A DNA stretch of 64,000 nt from Gaertneriomyces semiglobifer (GCA_025558075.1 JAHLKF010000002.1:744001-808000), one strand, 5' to 3'. Shown: positions 47,873-58,846, counted from the stretch's first letter. Program-made: numbers and translations. The notes: generated by a model from the letters alone, not told the origin.

Positions 47873-49232
47873 TTACGGGTTAGTGTTCACAAATTCGATT
47901 CCTTTTCGAATACTTGCTTGCAACTCGGGAACGGCTTTCTCAAGTAATCCTTTCTCGTACTGGTCGAGATGAGGAATTGGATGGATCTTGTTGGCGCCGT
48001 CAACCTAGAGTATGGAAGCGTGTCAGGCACATTCGAGGTGTGGAGCAGTCTTCAAAAATGCATCAACCAACCCCAAGCTCCACGATTGTGGAGAAGTACT
48101 GCAAGCCAGGGACGAGATCGTTACGGACGTACGTGCATTCGCGTACGCCGGGTTTCTTTGCAACACTTGCTTCCAGCAAAGAATTGACGAAGCGAGCACC
48201 AGCGTAGGCCATGGACAACGTAGCTGAACCTGCTCCATCTTTGGCTTTCACAACCTCATCACCTCCGTATTGGATGCGATGTGTAAGTGTGTCGCGTTGA
48301 GCATCCGTAAAGGAGTGGCCTAGACTGGAAAGCACCGGGATGATGGTTGCACCAGAGTGGCCACCGATGACGGGTACGTCGACGTCCCTCGGATCGGTAT
48401 TCAATACTTCGCTCACAAACCGAGAGGCGCGAACAATGTCCAACGTCGTAACTCCAAAGATTCTGTGCCACGCTAGTTGTAAGCTTTCTTGACCGCAAGC
48501 ATAACCATGACAGTGCCCTCTTTCCTACCTCTTAGGATCGTAAACACCATGTTGCTTGAATATTTCAGCCACAATGGGCACTGTGGAGTTGACTGGGTTC
48601 GATATGATGGCGAGGAAAGCCTTTGGGCAATATTTGGCAGCTGCAGTGGCCAACGTCTTGACAATGCCAGCATTTGTTGCGTACAAATCCTCACGGGTCA
48701 TGCCCGGTTTGCGGGGTACACCAGCCGGAATAACCACAATATGTGCTCCCTTGAGTGCGCCTTCCAGTTGGGCATCTCCTTTAAAGCCAGTTACTTTGGA
48801 CCGGGTGTTGATGTGGGACAGATCCGCCGCCACCCCTGAGCAGCAGGAGTATGCGGGTTAGACGGAGAGTAACATGTAGGTCAACGGACAGGTCAGGTCT
48901 TACCAGCAGTATTGGCCACATCATACAGCGCAAGCTCAGTAATGAGAGGGTTAAGCTTCAAGAGCAAGGATAACGGTTGACCGATGCCGCCGGCGGCTCC
49001 AAGAACTGCAACCTTAACCTGCATCCAGCCAGAACCACTGTGAGTCTGAGTGTTCTAACGCCTTTAGCAATCACTCTGCAATGCAATACCATTGTTCAAT
49101 TTGATGATGTACTCTTCCAAAAGCAGTACGGCAATTCGCAGAGTTATAAGTGCAGGCTTTGTTGAGAGAGGAACGACCTGCAAGGTGGAATACGCGCCAA
49201 TAACTGACGTTCACCGAGAAGCACCTCAACAT
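47873..49232 (-). CDS. Mitochondrial malate dehydrogenase
   Basis: NAD-dependent malate dehydrogenase of the mitochondrial matrix, interconverting malate and oxaloacetate in the TCA cycle. Exon 1 (49113-49232) encodes a 40-residue presequence starting [19 protein letters not shown], without acidic residues. Exon 2 starts at 49018 with [19 protein letters not shown], the NAD-binding GxxGxxG. Later exons give [14 protein letters not shown], the substrate loop [22 protein letters not shown], the DIVRASRF stretch and the catalytic [11 protein letters not shown]. The C-terminus is [10 protein letters not shown]. At least five exons. It is head-to-head with METTL4 (109 bp apart). Confidence 0.95.
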
Positions 49233-49341
49233 CGCAAACGACTACGACGATCGGAAGGCTCCAGCCAACAGTTGTAGCATAGTTGCTGTATCAGCTTCCG
49301 CAATCTAGTCCGTGAATGCATCCTGAAGAAACTGTCATAGG

Positions 49342-50883
49342 TTGAAGACGGATATGTCAACCATAGTGTACACTGGGGAGACCGGATGGGTGGTTCGGCC
49401 TTTCCTGTATATTCTGGACGGAGAGAGCGGCAGTCACTGGCCGAGCGCACACTTTCAGGTTGTGCGGCCATATGTTGCGAACGCAGCAGATGCTCAACCA
49501 CTCGAGTCAAATGTTACCCCTGAAGGTTGGACGGCGGCAGAAGCAAATACTGCAACGGATGCACTTCCTGGTAAAAAGCGCAAGCGCCAATCAAAGTTGA
49601 AACTGGCGAAACATGTAGAGAGTGCGCCGAGCACTATGCATTTGGAGATACGGGATTGGCTGCTTGAAGCTCACAAAGAGCTTGCCGCTAAGGGGTTTTT
49701 GCTGGATGACGGTGACAACAAAGTTGCGGGGGCCGAGCGAAACGGCAGCGCAATTGAAGAAATTGATTTTGTGTCATACGGAGAACTAGCGGATGTGGCC
49801 TCATCGGCTCAGTTTGCAATGCTGGCGGATGAGTCTACGTCCGTTGACGTTGCAGACCTTCCGCCTTCAGTTTACATCAACCAAGTGTATAATGTAACTG
49901 TGTTCAATGCCAGCGATACTGCTCAAAGCCTAGATATCATGAATCACAAGTTTTTGATACCCAAGCGTTCGGCTTTCATCATGTCTGATCTATCAAAAGC
50001 TGCCAAGCTGCTTTCCACCTGTAAGCAGTTAGCTCCATACCACCAGCGACCGTGCAGTAAACTAACCCATGATTCCAACAACAGTTAACCCATTTCATTT
50101 AATTGTGATGGATCCCCCATGGCCGAATAAGTCAGTTCGAAGGTGCGAACTCTCTGTCTAAACTTACTCTGCGACTTCTTGCTACAACTGTTGATGTTCA
50201 GGTCCGCCAAGTACAGCGAAATAGACATTTACGATCTATATCGAATTCCGGGAAAGCGCCTCATCGCGGCCGGGGGATATGTCGCAATATGGGTAACCAA
50301 TAATCCAAAGTTCTGCAAGTTTGTGTATGAAAAATTGTTCCCGACTTGGGGACTGGTTCCGGTGACAGAGTGGTTCTGGTTGAAGGTCACCACAAGTGGC
50401 GAGTGGGTATTGGATCTTGACAGGTACGCTCCGCTTCAATGCTGGTAAATGATAGGACTCCTCACGTAATTTCCTTGCAGTCCCCACAGAAAACCGTATG
50501 AGCGGGTGAGAATGGAAACCCTTGCTTTAACGGCGAGAAGTAGCTGACCCCTTCGTACCAGCTGATTATTGGAAAGGCTAGCACGCTGGCAACTGATTCG
50601 TCTTCATCACTACCATCCGCTCGCAAGGTCATCTGTAGTGTGCCCAGCAGCCATCATAGTCGCAAGCCGTTTCTTGAAGGTAATGCCACGGTCCTCAAAG
50701 GGGTGGACCCAAGGAACGCTTCCATTAATTTCAGTTGCAGATCTTTTCGTTCCGTTCCTCCCAACGAACGCCCGGAAGTTGGAGCTATTCGCCCGAAATG
50801 TGCTGCCGGGATGGGTCGCTTGGGGAAACGAGGCACTGAAGTTCAATGATACACAGTTCCTCACAACCATGGCCGAGAGTTGA
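49342..50883 (+). CDS. METTL4: METTL4 (MT-A70 family N6-adenine methyltransferase)
   Basis: An S-adenosylmethionine-dependent N6-adenine methyltransferase of the MT-A70 superfamily. METTL4 relatives are reported to act on U2 snRNA and DNA. Exons include 49342-50020, 50085-50142, one from 50202, a short one around 50480 and the last from about 50681 to 50883. The catalytic DPPW appears in LIVMDPPWPNKSVRR, followed by YSEIDIYDLYRIPG, GYVAIWVTNN, WFWLKVTTSGEWV, the family KPYE, SVPSSHHSRKPFLE and VLPGWVAWGNEALKF. The N-terminal 230 residues are less conserved and contain KKRKRQSKLK. The start may be 49342 or 49354. Converges on the AlkB gene with 13 bp between stops. Confidence 0.92.
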
Positions 50884-50896
50884 ACGCGACGAGGCA

Positions 50897-51580
50897 TTAC
50901 TCTGCTGTTTCATGGACCACCGTTCGGAAAGTCAAGGACACTCTACGAGATCGTGGTATGGTGGAGCCCTCGTAGAGGTCGACATCATTTTTGGATATTC
51001 CGTGCGTGTATGCATACCTTGCTGGACCTGTCATGATCAGAAGCGATCGCGGGCCTATTTGTGGAATAAATCAGCTGCATGTCTCTGGTAAAAACCAAGC
51101 AAGCTACGTACGTAAGAGAACATCGACATGCGTTTTGGAACCACGTTCGTCAACATCTTGCTTTAATGCAAAACTCATGACGCATGCCGACAATAGGGAT
51201 AAACTCGTCACAACTGGCCCAAATGTGGGTGCATCGATATGTGGCATTATACCCTGTCCAGTCTCGTATTCGTTAATGATGAGCAGATCCGGTGGTTGCG
51301 GGAACAGTTGTGTTGCAATCATTCGTTCCAATGCGACATCTACAAAGCTGGGCAATGGTCCAAGCTGCTTTGCAATTTTCCTTGTGCGAAACAGGAATAG
51401 ATGGCCGTACTGCTGGGTTCTTCGCCGTATCTCCGGATTCGGCGGAGTACCCTGTCCACTCCAAGGTTGTGCTTCAATGCCTTGCAGAATGGCACTCTCT
51501 TCTTCCACAGACAGGAATCCTTCCCAGATATACAGGCCAGGGACGCCGGATACGGAATTGACGCATTCTGGCAGATGCAT
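50897..51580 (-). CDS. AlkB-family 2-oxoglutarate/Fe(II) dioxygenase
   Basis: A dioxygenase of the AlkB superfamily, which removes alkyl groups from nucleic acids. Two exons (51112-51580 and 50897-51054) give 208 residues from the Met at 51580; more 5' sequence may exist because an acceptor-like CAG precedes that Met. It has GLYIWEGFLSVEEE at the start and RRRTQQYGHLF. Iron ligands lie in HIDAPTFGPVV (HxD), and the distal His is in YAYTHGI. The 2OG-binding Arg region is PRSRRVSLTFR. PRSLLIMTGPARYAYTHGI resembles the ALKBH8 AlkB domain, but no methyltransferase domain is present. The substrate is unknown. Confidence 0.85.
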
Positions 51581-52113
51581 GGCAAGCTCCTGCGGCCGTC
51601 TGGCTTCAGATCAGAAAGCGACAAGATTTCGTTTTGTTCGGAGCTGCTTGAGACCCGCGTTCAAAAAGAACGCACTTTGGTTGCATTCTTTTATCCAAAC
51701 TGTTGGCAGGATACAGGGCCATCACGCAGGCCTGTACGGAGAGAGTCGGAAAATGCCATGTGGAGATGGAGCGACGCTATGAGTTCCTCAGGTTCATAAA
51801 ACACTGCCGACCGCCACTGTCTGACAACATCAAAGAGTGGACGAGGGAGAAGCGTACACTTAAACATGCAGCGTACTTCAACAAGAGCCGCCTTCGTCAG
51901 ACATGATCCTCTCATTTCAACGGAGAAAAGATGCATCGATATTTTGACGTACTCATAACACACCTGCCCCGCAATTCTGGACGTCAAACGGATTCTATTG
52001 ATAGAATCCAGGGCACCCCCCGTTTTTGGTTCGGATATTTTATGCTGGCTTAATGCTGTCTTTCGGTTTTCCAAAACTACCTTATCTACTTCACTGCTTC
52101 GTTAAAACGCAAA
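51581..52113. other. Upstream region of AlkB and coiled-coil genes, possibly with an extra exon
   Basis: About 530 bp between opposite-strand genes. On the minus strand an open frame (51691-51906) and CAG/GT sites could be 5' exons of the AlkB gene or a separate small gene; none could be joined convincingly. Should hold the promoters. Confidence 0.3.
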
Positions 52114-53639
52114 ATGCCTCCAAAGCGGTCGAAAGCAGCGAAAAAGGCGAAATCCGGTGGGAAATCGCGAGGAAAGAGAAAAGCAAAGTCTGCGAAAGGA
52201 CCGAAAATGTCGAAGGAAGAAGGAAGTGCATTCTTAGCTTTTGTCATGTACGCACCCCATTCGTTTCGGGTCATTAGTCGGTATCCATGTTGAGCCTTCA
52301 TTTGGGTTTGCAGGGTTGAGACGCGGAAGCAATCCATTTTACTATATCGGACGAAATATTTGGAATTGTGAGTGAGCTACATGAATACGGAACGCCGCCG
52401 TTGCGAAGAGGCATCACTTATTCAGCCGTCCGACCTAGGCGCGATGAATTGAAGCGCAACCGCTCGCAGTTGCAAGCGGTTGAACGGGACAGGGTATGCG
52501 GTTTCCTGCTGAGATGTTTCTTCGTATATGGATCCTAAGTCAATGGGCAGTATGGAGCGATGCGATCGCTTGTAGATACGATCACATCCATGCAGGATAA
52601 GCTCCTCACCATGCACATTGAAAAAGCCGATTTCGCGAAGACCCTTGACCTCAACGTGGACAAGAAGATTCTGCGACAACGTGAAACCATACAAGGTATG
52701 GCACTGACAGGTGATTGGGTAAACTCTCATGCTGCTTTACCTCATGCTTTGGCAATTGTAGAGCTGCAGGAGACGCTAATGCAGCGATCAGACCACTTGA
52801 CGCAGCTGATAAATGAGCAAACTGCATTACTTCTCCTCGACCCTGCCGCACTGGAAGATGAGATTGAGCGCCTGAAACTTCATCATACAGACTTGTTGAG
52901 CCGCCATGAAAAGGAGTTAGAAATGATACAAGAAAAGCATGATCGACTGATCTCAGTGATCACCGAACATGCGGAAAAAGTACTTGTAGGCGTAGAGGGT
53001 AAAGCATGCCTAGCAGAGTTAGACTCCATGGATACGAAGAGTGTGTCTACTCTGCAAACAAATGAGCGGTTGCGTCATCGTTTGGAAGCCGTCGAGGAAG
53101 AACACCGCCGTGTAGCGACCGTGGTGGAGGCAATGGAACAGCAGCTAGTCAAGCTTCGAAGGGAACATGGAAGCGTCGACTGGAATTTGATGTTGGGGTT
53201 GCCTGAGAACCAGGATTCCGAAGCGAATTGGATAGATATTGCGGATGACGAGGATGAGGTTCTAGAATGGGTAGAATCGTTAAATATCAATGATGAGGTA
53301 GAAGCGGCGGGCGCAGATTGGTTGGTGGAGGAGATGATACCGCTGGGCATGAGCACAGGCGCATCAGGAAAGCACCATGCGACAATGAGCTTGACATCGT
53401 ATGACTTGTCAGCCGCAGCTGTAGACGGGGTGACGCAGCGATGCCTCTCCCCCGTCAGGTCAGCAATCGGGCTCACCATTTCAGACGTGCTGCACAAGCA
53501 GTCTACCTATCGCTGTGCGCAGAATGGCATGTTTGGGTTGGAAGTTGCAGGCGAAGGTATGGCCTTAAAGCCTCCAGATGTGCGGGACTGGGTTATGAGG
53601 GTTGCGTTTGAAGAAATTACAGCAGGATCCCGAGCATGA
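52114..53639 (+). CDS. Coiled-coil protein with basic N-terminus, unknown
   Basis: Four exons, 52114-52247, 52314-52367, 52439-52493 and 52551-53639, give 443 residues with consistent phases. The N-terminus is Lys/Arg-rich (MPPKRSKAAKKAKSGGKSRG) and is followed by KMSKEEGSAFLAF and SILLYRTKYLELRDEL, then long coiled coils up to about residue 270 (QLQAVERDRYGAM, LHHTDLLSRHEKELEMIQ). The C-terminal part (DWNLMLGLPE, WIDIADDEDEVLEWVESL) is acidic and then low in structure. Basic head plus coiled coil is common in axonemal and basal-body proteins, but this is only suggestive; no family is assigned. Confidence 0.78.
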
Positions 53640-53832
53640 ACGTCTGTAGATGCTTGATGAGTTTAGTTACTTTGTAATTGGGGTAATCGAAGATCAAAGT
53701 TCTGGCAAAGAAGCCATAATCTGGGATATAAGATTCCCTGTTCACGCACATACACGTAGCCATTCTTTGAGTAGACTTAACAAAGGGCTGTTCATCCCAA
53801 AGACTGCAATGGCATGAGCTGCACCTCTCTGA

Positions 53833-56142
53833 TTGATGCCGTCTTACTGGCTTCGCCGGCTTCCATCCACTTCAAATAGTCTCATGCAGCGGTATCTTGG
53901 AATTCAGTTTCCATTCGTTGTCGCGCTTACGAAGTGTAAGCTGAATTTCTTTTTGCGACCTGTAGCGATTTTGAACCGAAACTACACACATATCAAAGCA
54001 CGACGGGCGTATTCATTGAAGATGGAGCTGAAACGACCATTGGACGACGGCTCCGCGAACGAGAATTCTACAACGGCTGAGCATGCAACGAAACGGATGA
54101 AGGCCGACGAGGTTGAAAATTCTGAGGTGCAGTCCGCGGGGGCCGACGTAGCGTCAGATTCTCCCGCGAAGGAAACAGCAAATGACCAGCCTACTGAGGA
54201 GAAGGAAGAAGGTGCTGCTGTAGAATCTCAGTATCGTATGCGCGTCAGCCTTTTCAAGCACACTAGCCGGAAAGATATTGAGAAGCACTTCAAGGCGCTT
54301 GACATTCCGCTCCCGCATCAGGTCAAAAAGAGCCCGGCATGGGCATATGCGTTCTTAAGCTACAAGAGCGAGGGGGACCGTGATAAGGCGATGGAGATGG
54401 TTCGCGGAACGTCGTTGAAGAAACATATAATCCAGGTGGAGGTAGCCTCGAGCCGGGAAAGGGATCAAGTTGCGAACATGCGAGGGCGAACACAAAAAGA
54501 GGTTGTGTCTGATGCGACTGTAAAGCCGCTTACAGAGGAGGAACTGCAGGAATTACTAGCAGCTCAAGTAACGCCGCTGCACGCGATGCCGTACGAGGAG
54601 CAACTGAATACCAAAGCAGGTCTGCACCGCAAGGCTTTATTTAACTTTAAGAAGAGACTATTAGGCTACCTTCCCAGGGATTACTTGAGTAATGACAAGT
54701 ACGAGGTGAACGTTACGGACCAGAGCATTGAGAACTTAACTCCAGAAGTGCGGTCCCTCATCCAACTATCTTGGCTGAAACCGGCCCTTGAAGCCAACAA
54801 CAAAATACCATGTCCTCTTTTGGCTCCGGTTGCGTCGCCAGATGTGGATGAGTATCGTACGAAGGTTGAATATTCCTTTGGGTGGAATCAAAACGGAGAG
54901 ATCGCCGTAGGGTTTCTCTCAGGCTTGTTTAAGGAGGGCCAAGTATCCATTGTCAACCCTCAACACACTAAACACGTGTCGGCAGCGGCCAAAGCGATTG
55001 CGAACGCTCTGCAAGGCTTTCTTCGTGCTGGTGGCGGCGGTTTGGATGTCTACGACCGTGTCGCAAAAAAGGGCTTTTGGCGGATGGCACTCGTGCGTAC
55101 ACCGTTGACTGGAGAAAATATGGTCGCAGTTCAGTTTGACCGTAGTAAGGTCCCGCCAGCGCTGGTGGATGAGGCATTAAAAGCTCTACAGGACCACCTA
55201 CAAGGTTCGGTAGACCGTGGCGATTGTAAAATTGCGACATTGTTGGTCACTGAGTGCGACGGTGTGTTTAACGGGATCAAGAACGATGCTAAGATGAAAG
55301 TTCTGTGGGGAACTGGATATATTCACGAGGAATTACTGGGCTTGAAGTTTCGGGTTTCACCAACAGCTTTTTTCCAAGTCAACACGAAGGCAGCTGAGGT
55401 ACTGTACTCCAAAGTGAGAGAGTGGTGTCATCTTGACGAGATTGCTCTGGAGAGACATCTGCGGCAAGCTGCAAGCTCTGATGCCTCAGGCGATGATAAC
55501 AGTTGCCCCAAGCCTATCGTAGCGGAAGAGGTCGATGCGCAGCAGGAGAAGCGCGATCAACCGGATGGCGATTCGTCCGCGTTAGACAACAAGGCGAACG
55601 AACAGAAGATGAGCGATGAGGAAGCGGCTGTGAAAGCCGCTCTAGCGCTTAATCTTTCCAAAACACCCGGTACGATTGTACTGGATCTTTGCTGCGGCAC
55701 AGGAACCATCGGGCTTGCATTGCACCCTGCAGCGAAGCACGTTATAGGTTGTGATATCACTGCGTCAGCTATTGAAGATGCCAACTTCAATGCCAAACTG
55801 AACAACGCGGATAATGTTACGTTTGTAGCTCAACGTGTGGAACACTGCATCAAGCACATGCTCGCCAATGTTGGCGAACATGATGATGTTGTGGCAGTGT
55901 TGGATCCTCCAAGAGCTGGTGTGCATGGGGATGTGATTAGAGCAGTTCGAGCCTGTGAGAAAGTGAAACGAGTAGTCTTTGTCGCGTGCGATGCCGAGCA
56001 GAGTCTTGGGAATCTTGTCGATCTATGCCGACCGACAGCGAACAAATTCAAAGGAAAGCCCTTCATTCCGCTGCGTGCTCAAACGGTGGACTTGTTTCCG
56101 CACACTTCGTTGTCGGAAATGATTGTAGAATTGAGAAGATAG
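53833..56142 (+). CDS. TRMT2A-like tRNA (uracil-5-)-methyltransferase
   Basis: A TrmA-class enzyme forming 5-methyluridine at tRNA position 54, of the TRMT2A type. An RRM-like part (residues about 135-210, RVSLFKHTSRKDIEKHF, AYAFLSYKSEG) precedes the catalytic domain. That has YRTKVEYSFGWN, FRVSPTAFFQVNT, SAM-binding LDLCCGTGTIGLALH, DPPRAGVH and the terminal glutamate region LFPHTSLSEMIVEL. The nucleophile motif reads VACDAEQSLGN, where relatives usually have SCNP, but the Cys is kept. One exon, 769 codons. The first 63 residues are Arg-rich and hydrophobic like a mitochondrial presequence, and a second start at 54022 (MELKRPLDD) suggests dual localisation. Confidence 0.92.
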   Translation: MMPSYWLRRLPSTSNSLMQRYLGIQFPFVVALTKCKLNFFLRPVAILNRNYTHIKARRAYSLKMELKRPLDDGSANENSTTAEHATKRMKADEVENSEVQSAGADVASDSPAKETANDQPTEEKEEGAAVESQYRMRVSLFKHTSRKDIEKHFKALDIPLPHQVKKSPAWAYAFLSYKSEGDRDKAMEMVRGTSLKKHIIQVEVASSRERDQVANMRGRTQKEVVSDATVKPLTEEELQELLAAQVTPLHAMPYEEQLNTKAGLHRKALFNFKKRLLGYLPRDYLSNDKYEVNVTDQSIENLTPEVRSLIQLSWLKPALEANNKIPCPLLAPVASPDVDEYRTKVEYSFGWNQNGEIAVGFLSGLFKEGQVSIVNPQHTKHVSAAAKAIANALQGFLRAGGGGLDVYDRVAKKGFWRMALVRTPLTGENMVAVQFDRSKVPPALVDEALKALQDHLQGSVDRGDCKIATLLVTECDGVFNGIKNDAKMKVLWGTGYIHEELLGLKFRVSPTAFFQVNTKAAEVLYSKVREWCHLDEIALERHLRQAASSDASGDDNSCPKPIVAEEVDAQQEKRDQPDGDSSALDNKANEQKMSDEEAAVKAALALNLSKTPGTIVLDLCCGTGTIGLALHPAAKHVIGCDITASAIEDANFNAKLNNADNVTFVAQRVEHCIKHMLANVGEHDDVVAVLDPPRAGVHGDVIRAVRACEKVKRVVFVACDAEQSLGNLVDLCRPTANKFKGKPFIPLRAQTVDLFPHTSLSEMIVELRR

Positions 56143-56240
56143 TAATAGAGTTTTGATTAATACCACGTCCCCAAATGCATGATTTTACTTGATTCTTTCC
56201 ATCTAACAGTTTTCATGCACATGGCTTCATCATCGACAGG

Positions 56241-57008
56241 ATGGACCCGGTCAGTGACTTCGAGGTTGGTTGATGCGAGGAAAACGCCCTGCTGTAGAAG
56301 TAGCTCACGATTAACCGCGGCGACTAGGAGTACTTGAATAGGCTCCTCGACGAAGATCTATCCGCGGAGCTCAGCGATATCATTGCACATGCCATTGGGC
56401 CAGTCCCGACTTCCCAGGAGGAGGCCACCAATGGAGCAGGGGACAAGCGCTACGAGGACTGCGGAGATGCGCAAAGCAAGCCTCCGCTCGCGGAAGTTGA
56501 CGAGGCCCCATCAATGGTTGGTCTGGAACAACGGATGCACCATGTAATGACAGAGCTTGCACAACTGCAAATAGAGGTCAACAAAGCGCTTGATAGTAGT
56601 AATGGCTTGGCAGAGTGCCACGAGGATGAGGCTCTGAGTACCTGCTTGCAAAGTCAAAGGGACAACTTTCGACGATTGTTGCATAAGTTAGATGATGATG
56701 CACTGGAGGACCCTCGTTGGAAAATGGATCGCAGCTTGAAAAATACCGCAAAATCGGCAAGAGATAACCGAACGGCGTCACGGAAACAGTCTCGAAACGG
56801 GCAGAGTAAAGATCTTGCATTTCCACCACAGAGAAAGACGGATCCTCCCAGATGTGCTAACCGACCCAGGTCTGGGACAAAAACTTATGAACGATCGACG
56901 TTCGCATCAAGAGCACGATGTGCCAGTTGTTACTACGAGGAGCATCGCTGTGCGAACGTCGCTCAGACGAATGGCAGCCAAACTGCTATGGCTCACCAGA
57001 AAGGATAA
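56241..57008 (+). CDS. Unknown protein, charged with short coiled coil
   Basis: Two exons, 56241-56264 and 56328-57008, encode about 234 residues starting MDPVSDFEEYLNRLLDEDLS. A helical, coiled-coil-prone stretch lies at about 75-110 (MHHVMTELAQLQIEVNKAL), then a Lys/Arg/Ser-rich region (SARDNRTASRKQSRNGQSK). The C-terminus includes Cys-rich RARCASCYYEEHRC. No family recognised. The 63-bp intron with a GTTGGT donor is a weak consensus; the continuation is supported by the fit of DFE-EYLNRLL. Convergent with the UPF0132 gene, 46 bp apart. Confidence 0.6.
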
Positions 57009-57054
57009 TGTGGATGACGCTGGTGGAAAGAAACTAGTATCATGAATGCGATTG

Positions 57055-57642
57055 TCACTCGCTATCGACCCAACTGGACGCAATCTATGGGCAGAGTTGC
57101 AGTAAAGCCTGCCAAAGGATAACAATTCCACGGCACTCACTTTTCCAACAATGGGCAGCTCGTATCGCTCAAGAGAGTCACCGTTATGATACGCCTGCCA
57201 TGCTAGCCATGCAGCTAGCGGAATCTCGATGAAGAGTATTAACCAGACAATGGATTTGGCCATAAAACTGAAGAGGAATTGTAGCAGCTGGACAGTGAAT
57301 TGTCAACCAAGTAATATCTAGCGGTGTGAACCTCGGCGACATACCATGAGTCCCAGGAAAAGAATCGTTGATTGCCACGCATGAAATCTAACATAGTCAT
57401 TCTTCGTTTCCAACACAAGAAGCAACACTCCTAGTGCATAACGTAAGTGGATGGTTGCAGATGTCAATTGTTGCCGAGCTACAAGGAGCACCTGTTATGC
57501 AACCTAAAGCGTACGACAGTGCGGCCTCGATGTCGGCCCGCATGCTCAGCGCCGTTTCATACTTGTTAACACGTTCTTCGGGGTCGGAGGAGGTACCTGC
57601 TGTCGCTCCAAAGGACGGAGGCGGGAAGTGTGGCTGGCGCAT
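57055..57642 (-). CDS. UPF0132/DUF4870 (Tic20-like) membrane protein
   Basis: A small membrane protein of the fungal UPF0132 group, with helices similar to Tic20/DUF4870. It starts MRQPHFPPPSFGATAG and has KYETALSMRADIEAALSYALG, then GVLLLVLETKNDYVRFHAWQS after the first intron, LLQFLFSFMAKSIVWLILF, WLAWQAYHNGDSLERYELPIVGK, and ends IASSWVDSE, a conserved family tail. Four exons and three introns are inferred, all phased. The first intron contains no usable frame. About 135 aa, three hydrophobic helices. Function is unknown in the family. Confidence 0.85.
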
Positions 57643-57665
57643 CCCGTCTGATTGTATTGGCTGTA

Positions 57666-58168
57666 TTCAACTGGAACAGGAACTTGAGAGTGCAGCAGTC
57701 CGTTTCCTTTTGTGTAATCCCGTCAGGTCGATATCCAGCGTTACTCGCGCTGTATCTACACTCGGCTCCTTTGCCCTTTATCACAGACGCTACGTTAATG
57801 GAAAGGTTAGGAAATCGAGCTGGCATCACAACAATCTTTACAACTACGAGGTTACAAAGTGGTTACGTTCGAGATTGGCGGTTTTGTGGTGGAATACCAG
57901 TGGGGAGGGGTGGTTAGTTCTGGTCGATTTACAACGAACTTACCTAGGGCGAGGGCGGTCAAAGATACTATTGCAACGTACTGATTGAGGAATTGGGAAT
58001 ATTGCTTGACCAATCTACGAGACTCCGGCAGCCAACGACCATCCTGGGGATTCCTGGCGCGCAACCACGTAACATTTCCTTCTGAAAGGAAGCGACAACG
58101 AGGTTCGCCTAAAACCTACTCTTGCCAACGCACTCGCCAACAAACGAAGAAGAATCACCGCCCGACAT
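57666..58168 (-). CDS. Hypothetical small protein, exon structure uncertain
   Basis: Exons 58120-58168 and 57944-58081 give MSGGDSSSFVGECVGKKGN, WLRARNPQDGRWLPES and a hydrophobic helix (YVAIVSLTALALG). The donor at 57943 (GTAAGT) is consensus. The third exon is unclear: one open frame continues as VKIVVMPARFPNLS, another acceptor gives RVTLDIDLTGLHKRKR ending at 57666. No family match. It starts opposite the small membrane-protein gene and both sides of that gap carry E-boxes. Only the first two exons are supported. Confidence 0.35.
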
Positions 58169-58411
58169 CATCCTGATCGTCGCAATGCCCGTTTGTCCCA
58201 AAAATCAATCCGTTTACAACGAGTCAACGAACTTCCAGACTGGAGTCGTGCGGTCACATGGTGTTATTTGGACATCACGTGCAATGAAAGCTGGGATTCA
58301 CGTGATATATACACAGACGGTGACAGACCGTGACAGACGCCCGTCGGGGAAAGCTTCATAACAAAAACATATCCAGTGAGTGTAAACAGTACCTGGATCA
58401 AGTCGAAAACG
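58169..58411. promoter_or_regulatory. Divergent promoter with two CACGTG E-boxes
   Basis: A 243-bp gap between two opposite-strand small genes. CACGTG occurs at 58276-58281 and 58299-58304, the second in the palindrome TCACGTGA, a site typical of Cbf1-like bHLH factors. Followed by an ATATATA run. Function is inferred. Confidence 0.35.
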
Positions 58412-58846
58412 ATGGACGTTCTGGAACAACAGCACTTTGCAGAGCAGGAGCCAGAAAGATGGGATCAAACAACCGCTGTCGCTGTCCATATGGGCGAAGC
58501 CCGAAGCCCATCCATATGGACTGTGTCAGCCGCTGTATGGTACTTTTAGTCATTCGCCTTACCTCAAGACAGACAGAGAATGCAACCAACTGTTCTGGAA
58601 CGCTATAGATCGCAGGCATTTGTAAATAAGGGCGTCCCGCAGTAAGTACACTAACAAGCTCAAGGCTTTTGTTGTAGGGAGGTATGTCGCTCGAAGCAGG
58701 TTTTCGTCCTAGGCAGCCTTGTGTGTTGGGTCTTCCTTGCTTTATGCAGTGGCCCACCAAAATGGTGGGACCACCTGGAAAGTAGGAAACTTGATATTGG
58801 CAGTATCGTAGTAACAGAAGACGGGGAAAGTACGGGGGGGTGTTGA
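58412..58846 (+). CDS. Small single-pass membrane protein, unknown
   Basis: Three inferred exons, 58412-58534, 58616-58641 and 58678-58846, sum to exactly 106 codons. It begins MDVLEQQHFAEQEPERWDQ, has a 26-nt middle exon (AFVNKGVPQ) and then a hydrophobic helix (VFVLGSLVCWVFLALCSG), followed by PPKWWDHLESRKLDIGS. The helix near the C-terminal half with an Arg/Lys before it suggests a type II or tail-anchored protein. No family recognised. Splice sites are good (GTAAGT at 58642). Too fragmented to appear as an ORF. Confidence 0.5.

Noticed and set aside
49132..49232. Extra intron in the malate dehydrogenase presequence
   Set aside because: The only phase-compatible version would be 27 bp; reading through gives a good 40-residue mitochondrial presequence.
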